Assembly (NCBI GenBank): GCA_018883665.1
Contig: JAHLFU010000024.1
Coordinates: forward strand, 1-61,065
Length of the DNA stretch: 61,065 nucleotides
Reading direction: 5' to 3'
From: Paraprevotella stercoravium
GTDB taxonomy: Bacteria; Bacteroidota; Bacteroidia; Bacteroidales; Bacteroidaceae
This document shows positions 1-8,333 of this stretch, piece after piece. Both the position numbers and the translations under genes were made by a program. The stretch's first letter is position 1, and the number at the start of each line of letters is the position of its first letter. Under the pieces are notes generated by a model, which did no database searches, was not told where the DNA came from, and saw only the letters and a program-made list of their open reading frames with translations.

Positions 1-222
1 AAGAGAAGTAAACACTGATGTCCAGACCATTATAAAACGGTTTGTGTCGTGTCGGGACTTCCAAAGCCCCAACACGACACAAGCCACCATAAGCATTAAA
101 AGCAGAAAGCCATAATACTTTATTCCACCTATCTGAAAGGCAGAAAGACCTATCCCCAACAATAAAGGTAACAAAACCCTCAACCCGGGATAGGCTTGCC
201 CGATATTTCTTTTATATTGCAA
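1..222 (-). CDS. ComEC/Rec2-like protein, N-terminal part (runs off window)
   Basis: An open frame reads from 222 down to base 1 without a stop (74 codons) and continues outside the window. The frame is closed by the rpe stop (TAA 226-228), and the only plausible start is the TTG at 220-222, three bases after that stop, so the two genes are translationally close. The product starts LQYKRNIGQAYPGLRV and then alternates two hydrophobic stretches with short loops, as in the N-terminal membrane segments of ComEC. The ComEC call rests on this topology and on my recollection that ComEC follows rpe in Bacteroides. ComEC is an inner-membrane channel for DNA uptake. The catalytic part is not visible here. 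Confidence 0.6.
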   Translation of the reverse strand, partial: MQYKRNIGQAYPGLRVLLPLLLGIGLSAFQIGGIKYYGFLLLMLMVACVVLGLWKSRHDTNRFIMVWTSVFTSL

Positions 223-225
223 TGC

Positions 226-876
226 TTACAAGTTATTCAGGAATTCAATTTCCTCCAATGGGTTTTCAGCCTTAAAAACAGCATTTCCGGCAACCAAGAC
301 ATCAACACCAGCCTCTACCAATTTCTTTCCGGTTTCACGGTTCACTCCTCCGTCCACTTCTATCAGGGCCTTCGATCCGGTGCGCTCAATCAATACACGC
401 AGTTCCTTTACCTTTTCCAAAGTATGAGGAATGAACTTCTGACCACCAAATCCCGGATTTACAGACATCAACATAACCAAATCCAAATCACCGATAATAT
501 CAGCCAGCATACTTACCGGAGTCGCAGGGTTAAGAGTTACTCCTGCTTTCATCCCTGCCTCCTTGATCTGCTGTACCACACGATGCAGATGCGGACAGGC
601 CTCAAAATGCACATTCATGGTGTAGGCACCCAAAGCTTTAACCTCTTGAATAAACTTTTCAGGCTGTACAATCATCAAATGTACATCCAATTTCTTTTCA
701 CACAACTCTGCCACATATTTCAGCACCGGAAAACCGAAAGAAATATTCGGCACAAAAACTCCGTCCATCACATCAATATGCAACCACTCACATTTACTTT
801 GGTTTATCATTGCCAGATCGGTTTTCAAATCTCCGAAATTAGCTGACAATAATGAAGGGGAAACTATCGTACTCAT
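226..876 (-). CDS. rpe: Ribulose-phosphate 3-epimerase
   Basis: This cytoplasmic TIM-barrel enzyme interconverts ribulose 5-phosphate and xylulose 5-phosphate in the pentose phosphate pathway. At 216 residues it is the usual length. The family metal and acid/base positions are visible: SPSLLSANFG at 6-15, HIDVMDGVFVPN at 33-44 (His33, Asp35, Asp38), DVHLMI with His66, and EVDGGV with Asp175. The phosphate loop VNPGFGGQKF is at about 139-148. A TAACTTTG -7 element lies 14 bases upstream of the ATG, so the leader is very short. The ComEC-like gene follows three bases after the stop and is probably co-transcribed. Identification is secure. Confidence 0.97.
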   Translation of the reverse strand: MSTIVSPSLLSANFGDLKTDLAMINQSKCEWLHIDVMDGVFVPNISFGFPVLKYVAELCEKKLDVHLMIVQPEKFIQEVKALGAYTMNVHFEACPHLHRVVQQIKEAGMKAGVTLNPATPVSMLADIIGDLDLVMLMSVNPGFGGQKFIPHTLEKVKELRVLIERTGSKALIEVDGGVNRETGKKLVEAGVDVLVAGNAVFKAENPLEEIEFLNNL

Positions 877-889
877 AGGTTTTTATTTA

Positions 890-897
890 CAAAGTTA
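890..897 (-). promoter_or_regulatory. Bacteroidetes -7 element for rpe
   Basis: TAACTTTG on the minus strand matches the TAnnTTTG -7 consensus of the Bacteroidetes primary sigma factor. It sits 14 bases before the rpe ATG. No clear TTTG -33 box is seen at the right distance. Confidence 0.5.
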
Positions 898-953
898 GCG
901 AAAATCCGGAGATTCCGCCTTGTATATCTCAGAAAAAACACAAAAAGAGCACA

Positions 954-1091
954 TCAACTTAATAAAAGCTCCAGAAATTCATCTTTATCAACCTCAACAG
1001 CTCTATAATTTCGAGCAAATTTTTTTAGAAAAGCAATTGTAGAGGCTTTTGGAGCCACTTTATCATCTTTAGTAAAATAATCCATAGGCAT
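954..1091 (-). CDS. Small hypothetical protein, 45 aa
   Basis: A 45-codon ORF starts at ATG 1089-1091 (a second in-frame ATG is at 1083-1085) and ends at TGA 954-956. It lies between the ECF sigma gene and rpe, on the same strand. The product is hydrophilic and charged (MPMDYFTKDDKVAPKASTIA at the N-terminus, then FLKKFARNYRAVEV and an acidic-hydrophobic tail DKDEFLELLLS). It has no signal peptide and could form one amphipathic helix. Its composition looks protein-like rather than random. An AT-rich hairpin lies just upstream at 1099-1124. I do not recognise the family. It could also be a degraded remnant of a larger gene. Confidence 0.5.
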   Translation of the reverse strand: MPMDYFTKDDKVAPKASTIAFLKKFARNYRAVEVDKDEFLELLLS

Positions 1092-1174
1092 CAATACTTC
1101 ATCATGTTATGATAATAACGTGATGCCCTGTTTTATATTATCCCGTAATGTATTTTTTTACGTTCTTTATAATT

Positions 1175-1774
1175 TCAGGAAGCAGCTGTAACTAAAGATG
1201 TGCGACGGAGCGTATACATTTTCCGCAAGTTAATCAGCGCATAACGCATGCGCCCCAAAGCTGTATTAATACTGATGTCCAGAATATCGGCAATCTCACG
1301 GAACGACAAGTCCTGATAAAATCGCATAAATACAATTTCACGCTGATTTTGTGGAAGACGCTCAACCATACGGCGCACTTCATCGTGTGTCTGTTCACAA
1401 ATAAGACTGGCCTCCACATTATCTTCCAGCAAATTCCTTTCATAAATATGGTTTTGATCAATCGGATCTGGCAAAGAAACACACTCCTTCCTGTCTTGTC
1501 GAAACTGGTCCACAATATAATTATGAGCAATACGCATGATCCAAGAAGAAAACTTTCCGCTGAAGACATAACGTTTCTGCTGCATCATCATAATGGCTTT
1601 CACAAAAGTTTCCTGAAAGACATCATTTGCCAGCTCTTCATCACGCACTAAAAAGAAAATATAGGAAAACAATTTATTTTGATGCCTTTCCAACAAGACA
1701 TCAAACGCTTCATTATTGCCTGCAATATATGCCTGTACCAACTCATCGTCGGCAGCATCTGAAAATCGCTTCAT
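1175..1774 (-). CDS. ECF-family RNA polymerase sigma factor
   Basis: A 199-residue sigma-70 family, extracytoplasmic-function type regulator. I chose the ATG giving MKRFSDAADDELVQAYIAGN; the frame is open 46 codons further upstream, but that stretch is AT-rich and not sigma-like. Region 2 is visible at about 30-90 (RHQNKLFSYIFFLVRDEELA, then DVFQETFVKAI), and region 4 helix-turn-helix at about 135-185 (LPQNQREIVFMRFYQDLSFR, EIADILDISINTALGRM). No anti-sigma factor or TonB receptor gene is adjacent, so this is not the usual FecI/FecR polysaccharide-utilisation arrangement. Its regulon cannot be told from here. Confidence 0.9.
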   Translation of the reverse strand: MKRFSDAADDELVQAYIAGNNEAFDVLLERHQNKLFSYIFFLVRDEELANDVFQETFVKAIMMMQQKRYVFSGKFSSWIMRIAHNYIVDQFRQDRKECVSLPDPIDQNHIYERNLLEDNVEASLICEQTHDEVRRMVERLPQNQREIVFMRFYQDLSFREIADILDISINTALGRMRYALINLRKMYTLRRTSLVTAAS

Positions 1775-1879
1775 TACTATGTCATTTAAAATTAAAGTAA
1801 TGTTTTCTCTATAGGCAATATGGTTTTTAAAGTTTATAATTATTTTGCTTCGAGGAGCAAAATAAGTGAATTTATACAT

Positions 1880-1915
1880 AAAATGCAACTTTACACTAAG
1901 ATAAAGTTGCATTTT
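1880..1915 (-). terminator. Hairpin terminator after fmt
   Basis: A 14-bp perfect inverted repeat (AAAATGCAACTTTA at 1880-1893 and its complement at 1902-1915) with an 8-base loop lies 21 bases past the fmt stop. The stem ends in A/T runs on both sides, so it could end transcription from fmt. It also lies just upstream of the sigma-factor gene. Confidence 0.65.
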
Positions 1916-1936
1916 AACATTTTCGGCTTGTATAAA

Positions 1937-2914
1937 CTAAAGCACAAAATAGTTCTCATCAATTCTGGCTCCCCGCAGAAAATCAGTAACCGGCATACGT
2001 TTCTTTCCGGCAATCTGAATCTCCTGAAGCACCAGGAAACCTCCGTCAACCGCAATCTTCAGATAAGACTTTCCGTCGGTACATACAGATCCGGTTTTCA
2101 GAGAATGTACAGTCGCTTCCTTGGCTGTCTGATAAATTTTCATTACCACCGGTTTTTCGCCTTCCGCACGCACCAGTTCGGTCCATGCTGCCGGATAAGG
2201 TGACAAACCACGCACAAAATTATAAAGCTGTTCCAGCTTCTTGTGTTCCCAATCTATACGACAGGTTTCCTTGAAAATCTTAGGGGCTGGCTTTAATTCC
2301 GTACCGGGCTCCATTTCCTCCTGAGGTATCGCCTTTACGGTTCCATCCAGAATACGATCCACGGTATCGGTCACCAACTGTCCTCCAAGCATCATCAGTT
2401 TGTCATGCACATCGCCCACATTGTCTGTTTCCAGAATCGGAATACGGACTTGCTGGATAACAGCACCGGTATCAATCTCATGCTTCAGGAAGAAGGTGGT
2501 AATACCGGTTTCTTTTTCTCCATTGATCACCGCCCAGTTGATCGGAGCGGCACCGCGGTACTGCGGCAACAGAGAAGCATGCAGATTAAACGTACCCATA
2601 GGCGGCATATTCCATACGACCTCAGGCAGCATACGGAATGCCACGACAATCTGCAAATCGGCCTGAAGCGAACGCAGCTCCTCGATAAATTCCGGATCCT
2701 TCAGACTAACCGGCTGAAGAATACGTAACCCCTGTTCCACAGCGTATTTCTTCACAGCACTGGACTGAAGGGTTTCCTGATGACGCCCCATCGGTTTGTC
2801 GGGCATAGTAATGACCCCTACCACATTATATCCGCCCTTTACCAGGCGTTTCAGGCTTTCCACCGCAAAATCCGGTGTACCCATATATACAATTCTCAAA
2901 TCTTTCTTTTCCAT
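1937..2914 (-). CDS. fmt: Methionyl-tRNA formyltransferase
   Basis: Formylates Met-tRNA(fMet) using 10-formyltetrahydrofolate, for initiation of translation. It is 325 residues, normal for the family. The Rossmann start is RIVYMGTPDFAVESL (7-21). The formyltransferase active-site motif TFNLHASLLPQYRGAAPINW (108-127) contains Asn110 and His112, and Asp148 follows in HEIDTG. The C-terminal tRNA-binding domain spans about 210-325. It is the last gene of the seven-gene minus-strand operon that begins at 8993, with 15 bases to the ClC gene, and is followed by a hairpin terminator. Confidence 0.97.
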   Translation of the reverse strand: MEKKDLRIVYMGTPDFAVESLKRLVKGGYNVVGVITMPDKPMGRHQETLQSSAVKKYAVEQGLRILQPVSLKDPEFIEELRSLQADLQIVVAFRMLPEVVWNMPPMGTFNLHASLLPQYRGAAPINWAVINGEKETGITTFFLKHEIDTGAVIQQVRIPILETDNVGDVHDKLMMLGGQLVTDTVDRILDGTVKAIPQEEMEPGTELKPAPKIFKETCRIDWEHKKLEQLYNFVRGLSPYPAAWTELVRAEGEKPVVMKIYQTAKEATVHSLKTGSVCTDGKSYLKIAVDGGFLVLQEIQIAGKKRMPVTDFLRGARIDENYFVL

Positions 2915-2929
2915 AAAATTTTCTCCTAA

Positions 2930-4729
2930 TTAATCATCCGACAAGTCGGCCAGCAATTGTCTGTAATTCGTAAACACCTTGGACTTACGGATAAATCCGA
3001 CAAAAACACCCTCATCATCCACCACCGGAAGCGTCCAGGCATTGGTCTTATCAAAAGTAGCGACCACCACATCCATGGAATCATTGATGCTTAATCGAGC
3101 CACATACTCCTTCATCAATTCTCCTACTGTAAAGCGATGATACAACTCCTGTCGGAACATAATGTGACGGACATCATCCAAATAGATAATTCCGATCAGC
3201 ACATTGCTCTTGTCCACTACCGGAAAAACATCTCTTTTTGACGAAGAAATAATGCGTACTAATTCTCCCAAATTCATCTGAGGAGTCAGATACTCATCAT
3301 ATCTATCAATAACCGTATCTAAACTCATCAAGGTAAGAATGGCACGATCTTTATGATGAGTAAGTAGCTGTCCCTTCTTTGCCAACCGCATAGAATAAAT
3401 ACTGTGCGGTTCAAAAGCAATGATGGTAAGATAGGAACATACCGACACAATCATCAACGGCATAAACAGCTGATAACCTCCCGTAAGTTCGGCAATCAAG
3501 AAGATACCGGTAAGCGGTGCATGCATCACTCCACTCATCAGACCGCACATACCCAACATAGCGAAATTTTTTTCCGGCACATACACACTCATCAAGGAAT
3601 TGATATTCCAAATGCGTGAAAAGATAAAACCGGAAATACATCCCAAGAAAAGACTTGGCGCAAAGATTCCTCCGCAGCCGCCTCCACCATTAGTTGCTGT
3701 CGAAGCAAAGACCTTAAACAAAAGGACCAATGCCAGATAAAGCAAAAGCAAATCACCATGTCCGTAAAACAGGGAGTTTTCCATCGCACTGTTCCAGTCC
3801 TCCGGACCATTACCGTTCATCAGCAAAGCGATCAGTTCGTAACCTTCTCCGTAAAGTGAAGGCAACAAATAAATCAGAATACTCAAGATAGAACCACCGA
3901 TGAGCAGTTTTATATATGGATTGCTGTATTTGCGAAACACATCCTCCAACGAATTCATGGTCCGCGTAAAGTACAAAGATACCAAACCACAAAATATTCC
4001 CAACAGAATGTAAGCCGGAATACGATCTACACGGAATGCATCCTGCATATGAAACTCAAAGACTGTACCCATACCCGACACGGCAAAGGTAAGTCCGGCA
4101 GCCGTAACGCAAGATATCAGCAACGGCAACAGAGAAGCCATGGTCAGATCGATCATCAGAACCTCCAGCGTAAACACCAGTCCGGCAATAGGTGCCTTAA
4201 AGATTCCCGATACGGCACCGGCAGCTCCACATCCCACAAGCAGCATCAGTGTTTTGCTATTCATTCGGAACACACTTCCCAAATTGGAACCAATAGCCGA
4301 ACCGGTAAGCACAATAGGAGCCTCCGCTCCTACCGAACCTCCAAAACCGATAGTAATGGCACTGGCCAAAACGCTTGACCACGTGTTGTGTCCCTTGATT
4401 TTGCTTTGTTTCTGAGCAATGGCAAAAAGGATTTTGGTAACACCATGACTGATATCGTCCTTCACCACATAACGTACAAACAAGCCTGTCAGGAAAATAC
4501 CGATTACCGGATACACCAGATAAAGCCAGTTTGATCCGGTTGCATCAAACTGATTGGTCAGAAAGAACTGGATTTTATGAATCAGTTCCTTTAGAATCAA
4601 GGCTGCGCAGGCTGTCAGAATACCCACCATAAAACTGAGCATCAGGATAAAGGTACGCTCACTGAAATGTTTTCTACGCCACAGGAGCAAGCGCTCGAAG
4701 ATGGTCAGTTCTGTCTGTTCTGCTTTCAT
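2930..4729 (-). CDS. ClC-family chloride channel/transporter with CBS domains
   Basis: A 599-residue inner-membrane protein that moves chloride, probably in exchange for protons. About ten hydrophobic segments span residues 25-430. The anion-binding signatures are visible: GGSVGAEAPIVLTG at 130-143, with Glu136 at the gating glutamate position, and GGGGCGGIFAPSLFLG near 355 (the GxFxP motif). Two CBS domains follow at about 455-590 (for example VFPVVDKSNVLIGIIYLDDV and WTLPVVDDEGVFVGFI), which usually sense adenine nucleotides. It sits 15-16 bases from both operon neighbours, but its function is unrelated to theirs, so co-transcription gives little clue to its role. Confidence 0.93.
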   Translation of the reverse strand: MKAEQTELTIFERLLLWRRKHFSERTFILMLSFMVGILTACAALILKELIHKIQFFLTNQFDATGSNWLYLVYPVIGIFLTGLFVRYVVKDDISHGVTKILFAIAQKQSKIKGHNTWSSVLASAITIGFGGSVGAEAPIVLTGSAIGSNLGSVFRMNSKTLMLLVGCGAAGAVSGIFKAPIAGLVFTLEVLMIDLTMASLLPLLISCVTAAGLTFAVSGMGTVFEFHMQDAFRVDRIPAYILLGIFCGLVSLYFTRTMNSLEDVFRKYSNPYIKLLIGGSILSILIYLLPSLYGEGYELIALLMNGNGPEDWNSAMENSLFYGHGDLLLLYLALVLLFKVFASTATNGGGGCGGIFAPSLFLGCISGFIFSRIWNINSLMSVYVPEKNFAMLGMCGLMSGVMHAPLTGIFLIAELTGGYQLFMPLMIVSVCSYLTIIAFEPHSIYSMRLAKKGQLLTHHKDRAILTLMSLDTVIDRYDEYLTPQMNLGELVRIISSSKRDVFPVVDKSNVLIGIIYLDDVRHIMFRQELYHRFTVGELMKEYVARLSINDSMDVVVATFDKTNAWTLPVVDDEGVFVGFIRKSKVFTNYRQLLADLSDD

Positions 4730-4745
4730 AATGCCTCTGTCTTTT

Positions 4746-5315
4746 TTACTTACGAATGATCTGAATCTCTCCGCTCACTCCGAGCTTGATAATACTGCTG
4801 GAGTGACATTTTCGGGTATCCTTCTGACGTGATTCCATAATATAGTCTACCGCTCCACGGATTTCCTCAGAAATCTCTGCAAAGCAGGCTGCCGACGGCT
4901 CACCACTGACATTGGCCGAAGTGGAAACAATCGGCTTCTGGAAGCGGTAACACAGACGGTTGCTCACTTCTTCACGGGTTACCCGGATGCCCACACTGCC
5001 GTCCTCGGCCAACAGATTCGGAGCCAGATTCTTGGCTCCGTCAAAAATAATCGTCAGAGGCTTGTCGGTCAGTTCCATCAGATCCCAGGCCACAGCCGGT
5101 ACTTCGCGCACATAACGCTGCACACGGTCGGGCGAGTCTACCAAGCAGATCAGTGCCTTGCTGTCGGCACGTTTCTTTATTTCGAACACCCGGCGCACAG
5201 CCTCTTCGTTTGTGGCATCGCAACCGATGCCCCATATCGTATCGGTGGGATAAAGGATCACCCCACCCTGCCGCATCACTTCTACGGCTTTCTTAACGTC
5301 TTCATCTAGTGTCAT
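4746..5315 (-). CDS. L-threonylcarbamoyladenylate synthase (Sua5/YrdC family)
   Basis: Makes threonylcarbamoyl-AMP from threonine, bicarbonate and ATP, the first step of t6A37 tRNA modification. The protein is 189 residues, so it is the short YrdC form without the Sua5 C-terminal domain. Visible motifs are YPTDTIWGIGCDATN (about 22-36), the basic nucleotide-binding stretch IKKRADSKALICLV (about 46-59), and STSANVSGEPSA near 150. The family also contains YciO-type proteins of uncertain role, but the motifs here fit the synthase. It lies between the ClC gene and prfC in the operon, beside other translation genes (prfC, fmt). Confidence 0.9.
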   Translation of the reverse strand: MTLDEDVKKAVEVMRQGGVILYPTDTIWGIGCDATNEEAVRRVFEIKKRADSKALICLVDSPDRVQRYVREVPAVAWDLMELTDKPLTIIFDGAKNLAPNLLAEDGSVGIRVTREEVSNRLCYRFQKPIVSTSANVSGEPSAACFAEISEEIRGAVDYIMESRQKDTRKCHSSSIIKLGVSGEIQIIRK

Positions 5316-5330
5316 GCCACTTGTTGTTTT

Positions 5331-6899
5331 TTAGAATTCACTGGTAAAATGGAATTTGATGTGCTCAAAGTCAGCCTGAGCCATCTGAAGCACATAACCG
5401 CTGTCGGCCAGGAACACATCGCGTCCCTCGCGGTCTTTGGCCATATACTGGTATTTTCTTTTCTTGAATGCCTCCAGCTGCTGCGGATCATCGCTTTCAA
5501 TCCAGCAGGCCTTGTACAGGCTCACCGGCTCCCAACGACACTTGGCATTATATTCATTTTCCAGACGATACTGGATCACTTCGAACTGGAGTTGTCCCAC
5601 CGTACCGATAATCTTGCGGCCGTTGAACTGGTTCACAAAGAGCTGGGCCACACCTTCGTCCATCAGCTGTTCAATACCCTTGTTCAGCTGTTTGGTCTTC
5701 ATCGGATCGGCATTTTCAATATATTTGAACATTTCCGGAGAGAAGCTAGGCAGTCCTCTGAAGTGCATCACCTCGCCTTCGGTCAGTGTATCACCGATCT
5801 TGAAGGTTCCGTTATCCGGCAAACCGATGATGTCGCCCGGATAAGCCTCTTCTATCGTGCTTTTCTTCTGCGCCATAAACTGGGTAGGCGATGAGAAGCG
5901 CAAGGTTTTTCCCTGGCGCACGTGCAGATAAGGAGCATTGCGGACAAACTTACCGGAGCACACCTTACAGAAGGCGATACAAGAACGGTGGTTCGGGTCG
6001 ATATTGGCGGTAATCTTGAAGATAAAACCGCTGAACTTCGGTTCCTCGGGCATTACGACGCGCTCCTCGGCCTTGGTTGGACGAGGGCTTGGAGCAATCT
6101 GCACGAAGCAGTCCAACAGCTCCTTCACACCGAAGTTATTCAGAGCTGAACCGAAGAACACCGGCGCTGTCTTTCCGTCCAGATATTCCTGTACGTCGAA
6201 CTCCGGATATACTCCGTCTATCAGTTCCAGATCCGTACGCAGTTTCTCGGCATCGGCCGTACCCACGTGTTCCTCCAACTGATTGCTGTTGATATCAACC
6301 TCAACCTTCTCAGTCACCTTCTGTTTGTCGGGAGTGAACAGATTCAGGTTCTGCTCATAGATATTATAGACACCCTTGAAGCGCTGTCCCTGATTAATAG
6401 GCCAGCTCAGCGGACGTACCTGAATTTTCAACTCGGCCTCCAGTTCATCGAGCAAATCAAACGGATCTTTACCTTCGCGGTCCATCTTGTTTACGAAGAT
6501 GATTACAGGCGTGTTGCGCATGCGGCACACTTCCATAAGCTTACGGGTCTGTGTTTCCACACCCTTGGCACCGTCTACCACGATGATTACACTGTCCACT
6601 GCGGTAAGCGTGCGATAAGTATCTTCGGCGAAATCCTGGTGACCCGGAGTATCCAGAATATTGATTTTATAATCATTGTAATCAAACTCCATCACGGAAG
6701 TAGTTACCGAAATACCACGCTGCTTTTCGATATCCATCCAGTCGGAAGTGGCAGTTTTCTTGATTTTGTTCGATTTCACGGCACCAGCCACCTGAATCTG
6801 TCCTCCGAAGAGCAACAGTTTTTCGGTAAGTGATGTCTTTCCGGCATCCGGATGCGCAATGATTGCAAAAGTTCTTCTTCTTTCTATTTCGTTCATCAT
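5331..6899 (-). CDS. prfC: Peptide chain release factor 3
   Basis: A 522-residue translational GTPase that recycles RF1/RF2 from the ribosome after peptide release. GTPase motifs: G1 AHPDAGKTSLTEKLL (about 16-30), the switch region QRGISVTTSVMEFDY (about 60-74), G3 LDTPGHQDF (about 80-88), G4 NKMD (about 140). Domains II and III follow, with the RF3-specific C-terminus (AKCRWEPVSLYKACW and HIKFHFTSEF). Start MMNEIERRRTFAII; either of the two Met codons could be used. It is 15 bases from the synthase gene downstream and 19 bases from rfbD upstream. Identification is secure. Confidence 0.97.
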   Translation of the reverse strand: MMNEIERRRTFAIIAHPDAGKTSLTEKLLLFGGQIQVAGAVKSNKIKKTATSDWMDIEKQRGISVTTSVMEFDYNDYKINILDTPGHQDFAEDTYRTLTAVDSVIIVVDGAKGVETQTRKLMEVCRMRNTPVIIFVNKMDREGKDPFDLLDELEAELKIQVRPLSWPINQGQRFKGVYNIYEQNLNLFTPDKQKVTEKVEVDINSNQLEEHVGTADAEKLRTDLELIDGVYPEFDVQEYLDGKTAPVFFGSALNNFGVKELLDCFVQIAPSPRPTKAEERVVMPEEPKFSGFIFKITANIDPNHRSCIAFCKVCSGKFVRNAPYLHVRQGKTLRFSSPTQFMAQKKSTIEEAYPGDIIGLPDNGTFKIGDTLTEGEVMHFRGLPSFSPEMFKYIENADPMKTKQLNKGIEQLMDEGVAQLFVNQFNGRKIIGTVGQLQFEVIQYRLENEYNAKCRWEPVSLYKACWIESDDPQQLEAFKKRKYQYMAKDREGRDVFLADSGYVLQMAQADFEHIKFHFTSEF

Positions 6900-6918
6900 A
6901 ATTTATGGAAGTTGCTTT

Positions 6919-7779
6919 TTATTTTTCTAGAATCTGAATACACTCGGCCAGAGCTTCTTCCCAGTATGGGATCTCCACGCCATAAGTCTCTTTAATTTTG
7001 GTCTTGTCGAGGATTGAATAATGCGGACGTGTTGCCGGTGTAGGATATTCCTCGGTATGCAAAGGCTTCACGCGACAATCGGTCACTCCGCCCAGACGAT
7101 GGATGGCTTTGGTAAAATCATACCAGGAGGCCACTCCCTCGTTGCTGTAATGGTAAACACCGGGCACCAGTCCCTTGTTGAGAATCACGAGAATGGCACG
7201 AGCCAGATCGCGTGCATAAGTCGGTGTACCCACCTGATCGGCCACCACTCCCAGTTCGGGTTTCTCCTGTCCCAAACGCAGCATGGTCTTCACAAAGTTC
7301 TTGCCATAGGAAGAATACAGCCAGGCTGTGCGGATAATCACTGAATCCGGACAGGCTTCGGCCACAGCCCGCTCGCCACCAAGTTTGGTTATACCGTAAA
7401 CAGAAACCGGGCAAACGGTATCGTCCTCACGATAAGGAATATGCGCTGTACCGTCGAACACATAATCCGTAGAAACCTGAATCATTCCACCCTTTCGGCC
7501 GGCAACAGCCTTTGCCAATATAGCCGGAGCGGTTTCATTCAGAGTGCGGCAGAAATCGGCCTTGCTTTCGGCCAGATCCACGGCGGTAAAGGCTGCACAG
7601 TTTACCACACAATCGATTTCATGCTCGTTTACAAAGCGATTTACGGCCTCTTCATCAGTGATATCGAGTTCCTCTATATCCGTAAAGAAAAAAGTCAGTC
7701 CATCTATTCCCTCTTGCGTCAGATAACGCAGTTCGCTGCCCAACTGACCGTTGCAGCCTGTAACCAAAATATTTTTCAT
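6919..7779 (-). CDS. rfbD: dTDP-4-dehydrorhamnose reductase
   Basis: A 286-residue extended SDR enzyme that reduces dTDP-4-keto-L-rhamnose to dTDP-L-rhamnose, a donor for surface polysaccharides. It has the NAD(P) glycine motif GCNGQLG (8-14), the STDYVFDG signature (103-110) and the catalytic Tyr128-xxx-Lys132 (YGITK). The other rhamnose genes (rfbA, rfbB, rfbC) are not in the window. Instead it lies in an operon with prfC and DUF4924, spaced 19 and 8 bases. It could therefore act on a related sugar nucleotide, but the reductase family call is firm. Confidence 0.92.
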   Translation of the reverse strand: MKNILVTGCNGQLGSELRYLTQEGIDGLTFFFTDIEELDITDEEAVNRFVNEHEIDCVVNCAAFTAVDLAESKADFCRTLNETAPAILAKAVAGRKGGMIQVSTDYVFDGTAHIPYREDDTVCPVSVYGITKLGGERAVAEACPDSVIIRTAWLYSSYGKNFVKTMLRLGQEKPELGVVADQVGTPTYARDLARAILVILNKGLVPGVYHYSNEGVASWYDFTKAIHRLGGVTDCRVKPLHTEEYPTPATRPHYSILDKTKIKETYGVEIPYWEEALAECIQILEK

Positions 7780-7787
7780 CGGAATAA

Positions 7788-8333
7788 TCAGTCAAATTTT
7801 AAGTTTCCTTGTTTGTCTTGAATATAATAATCAGAAAGCATACCCAACAATTTGCTGATATCGGCCACCGCTTTCTGGGTATCGGCACTGACGGCCTTTT
7901 TCTGCATCTTCAAAAGCATCACACCATAAAGTATCTCAAAACAAGATTCCAATTCCGGAAGATCACGGTTATTGTTACGAGCCCGAATCTCCACTATATA
8001 AGGCAATGCTTTATAATACGCCGCCGAATAAAAAGGAAATTTCGGAGAATTAAGTAATTGTAAATGAAGATCAGTAAGCAGAATAATTATATTTTTATTG
8101 ATCTGAAGATGTCCTTTTTCCTGAACCTGCTCAGAACGCATCATCTCAATAAGATTCACATACCATTCGACCATCTCTTTTTCCTGTTCAGGAGAGGGAT
8201 TAAACCGACTGATATAATTCACTTTCAGTTCCTCTATATCCAGATGATTGGCACGAATCAAATCCTCCACCTGCCACATGTATAGCAGATACTCTGCCAC
8301 ATTTTTTTCTTTCAGTTGTTTAGCTATATACAT
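7788..8333 (-). CDS. DUF4924 family protein
   Basis: A 181-residue, mostly helical cytoplasmic protein typical of Bacteroidetes (start MYIAKQLKEKNVAEYLLYMW, then QVEDLIRANHLDIEELK). No catalytic motif, signal peptide or membrane segment is seen. It follows the exporter gene with no gap (its ATG directly follows the TAA of the LysE-like gene) and precedes rfbD by 8 bases, so it is surely in the same transcript. The function of the family is not known to me. Confidence 0.85.
   Translation of the reverse strand: MYIAKQLKEKNVAEYLLYMWQVEDLIRANHLDIEELKVNYISRFNPSPEQEKEMVEWYVNLIEMMRSEQVQEKGHLQINKNIIILLTDLHLQLLNSPKFPFYSAAYYKALPYIVEIRARNNNRDLPELESCFEILYGVMLLKMQKKAVSADTQKAVADISKLLGMLSDYYIQDKQGNLKFD

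Noticed and set aside
6919..7779. A rhamnose biosynthesis cluster
   Set aside because: Only rfbD is present; no rfbA, rfbB or rfbC in the window.
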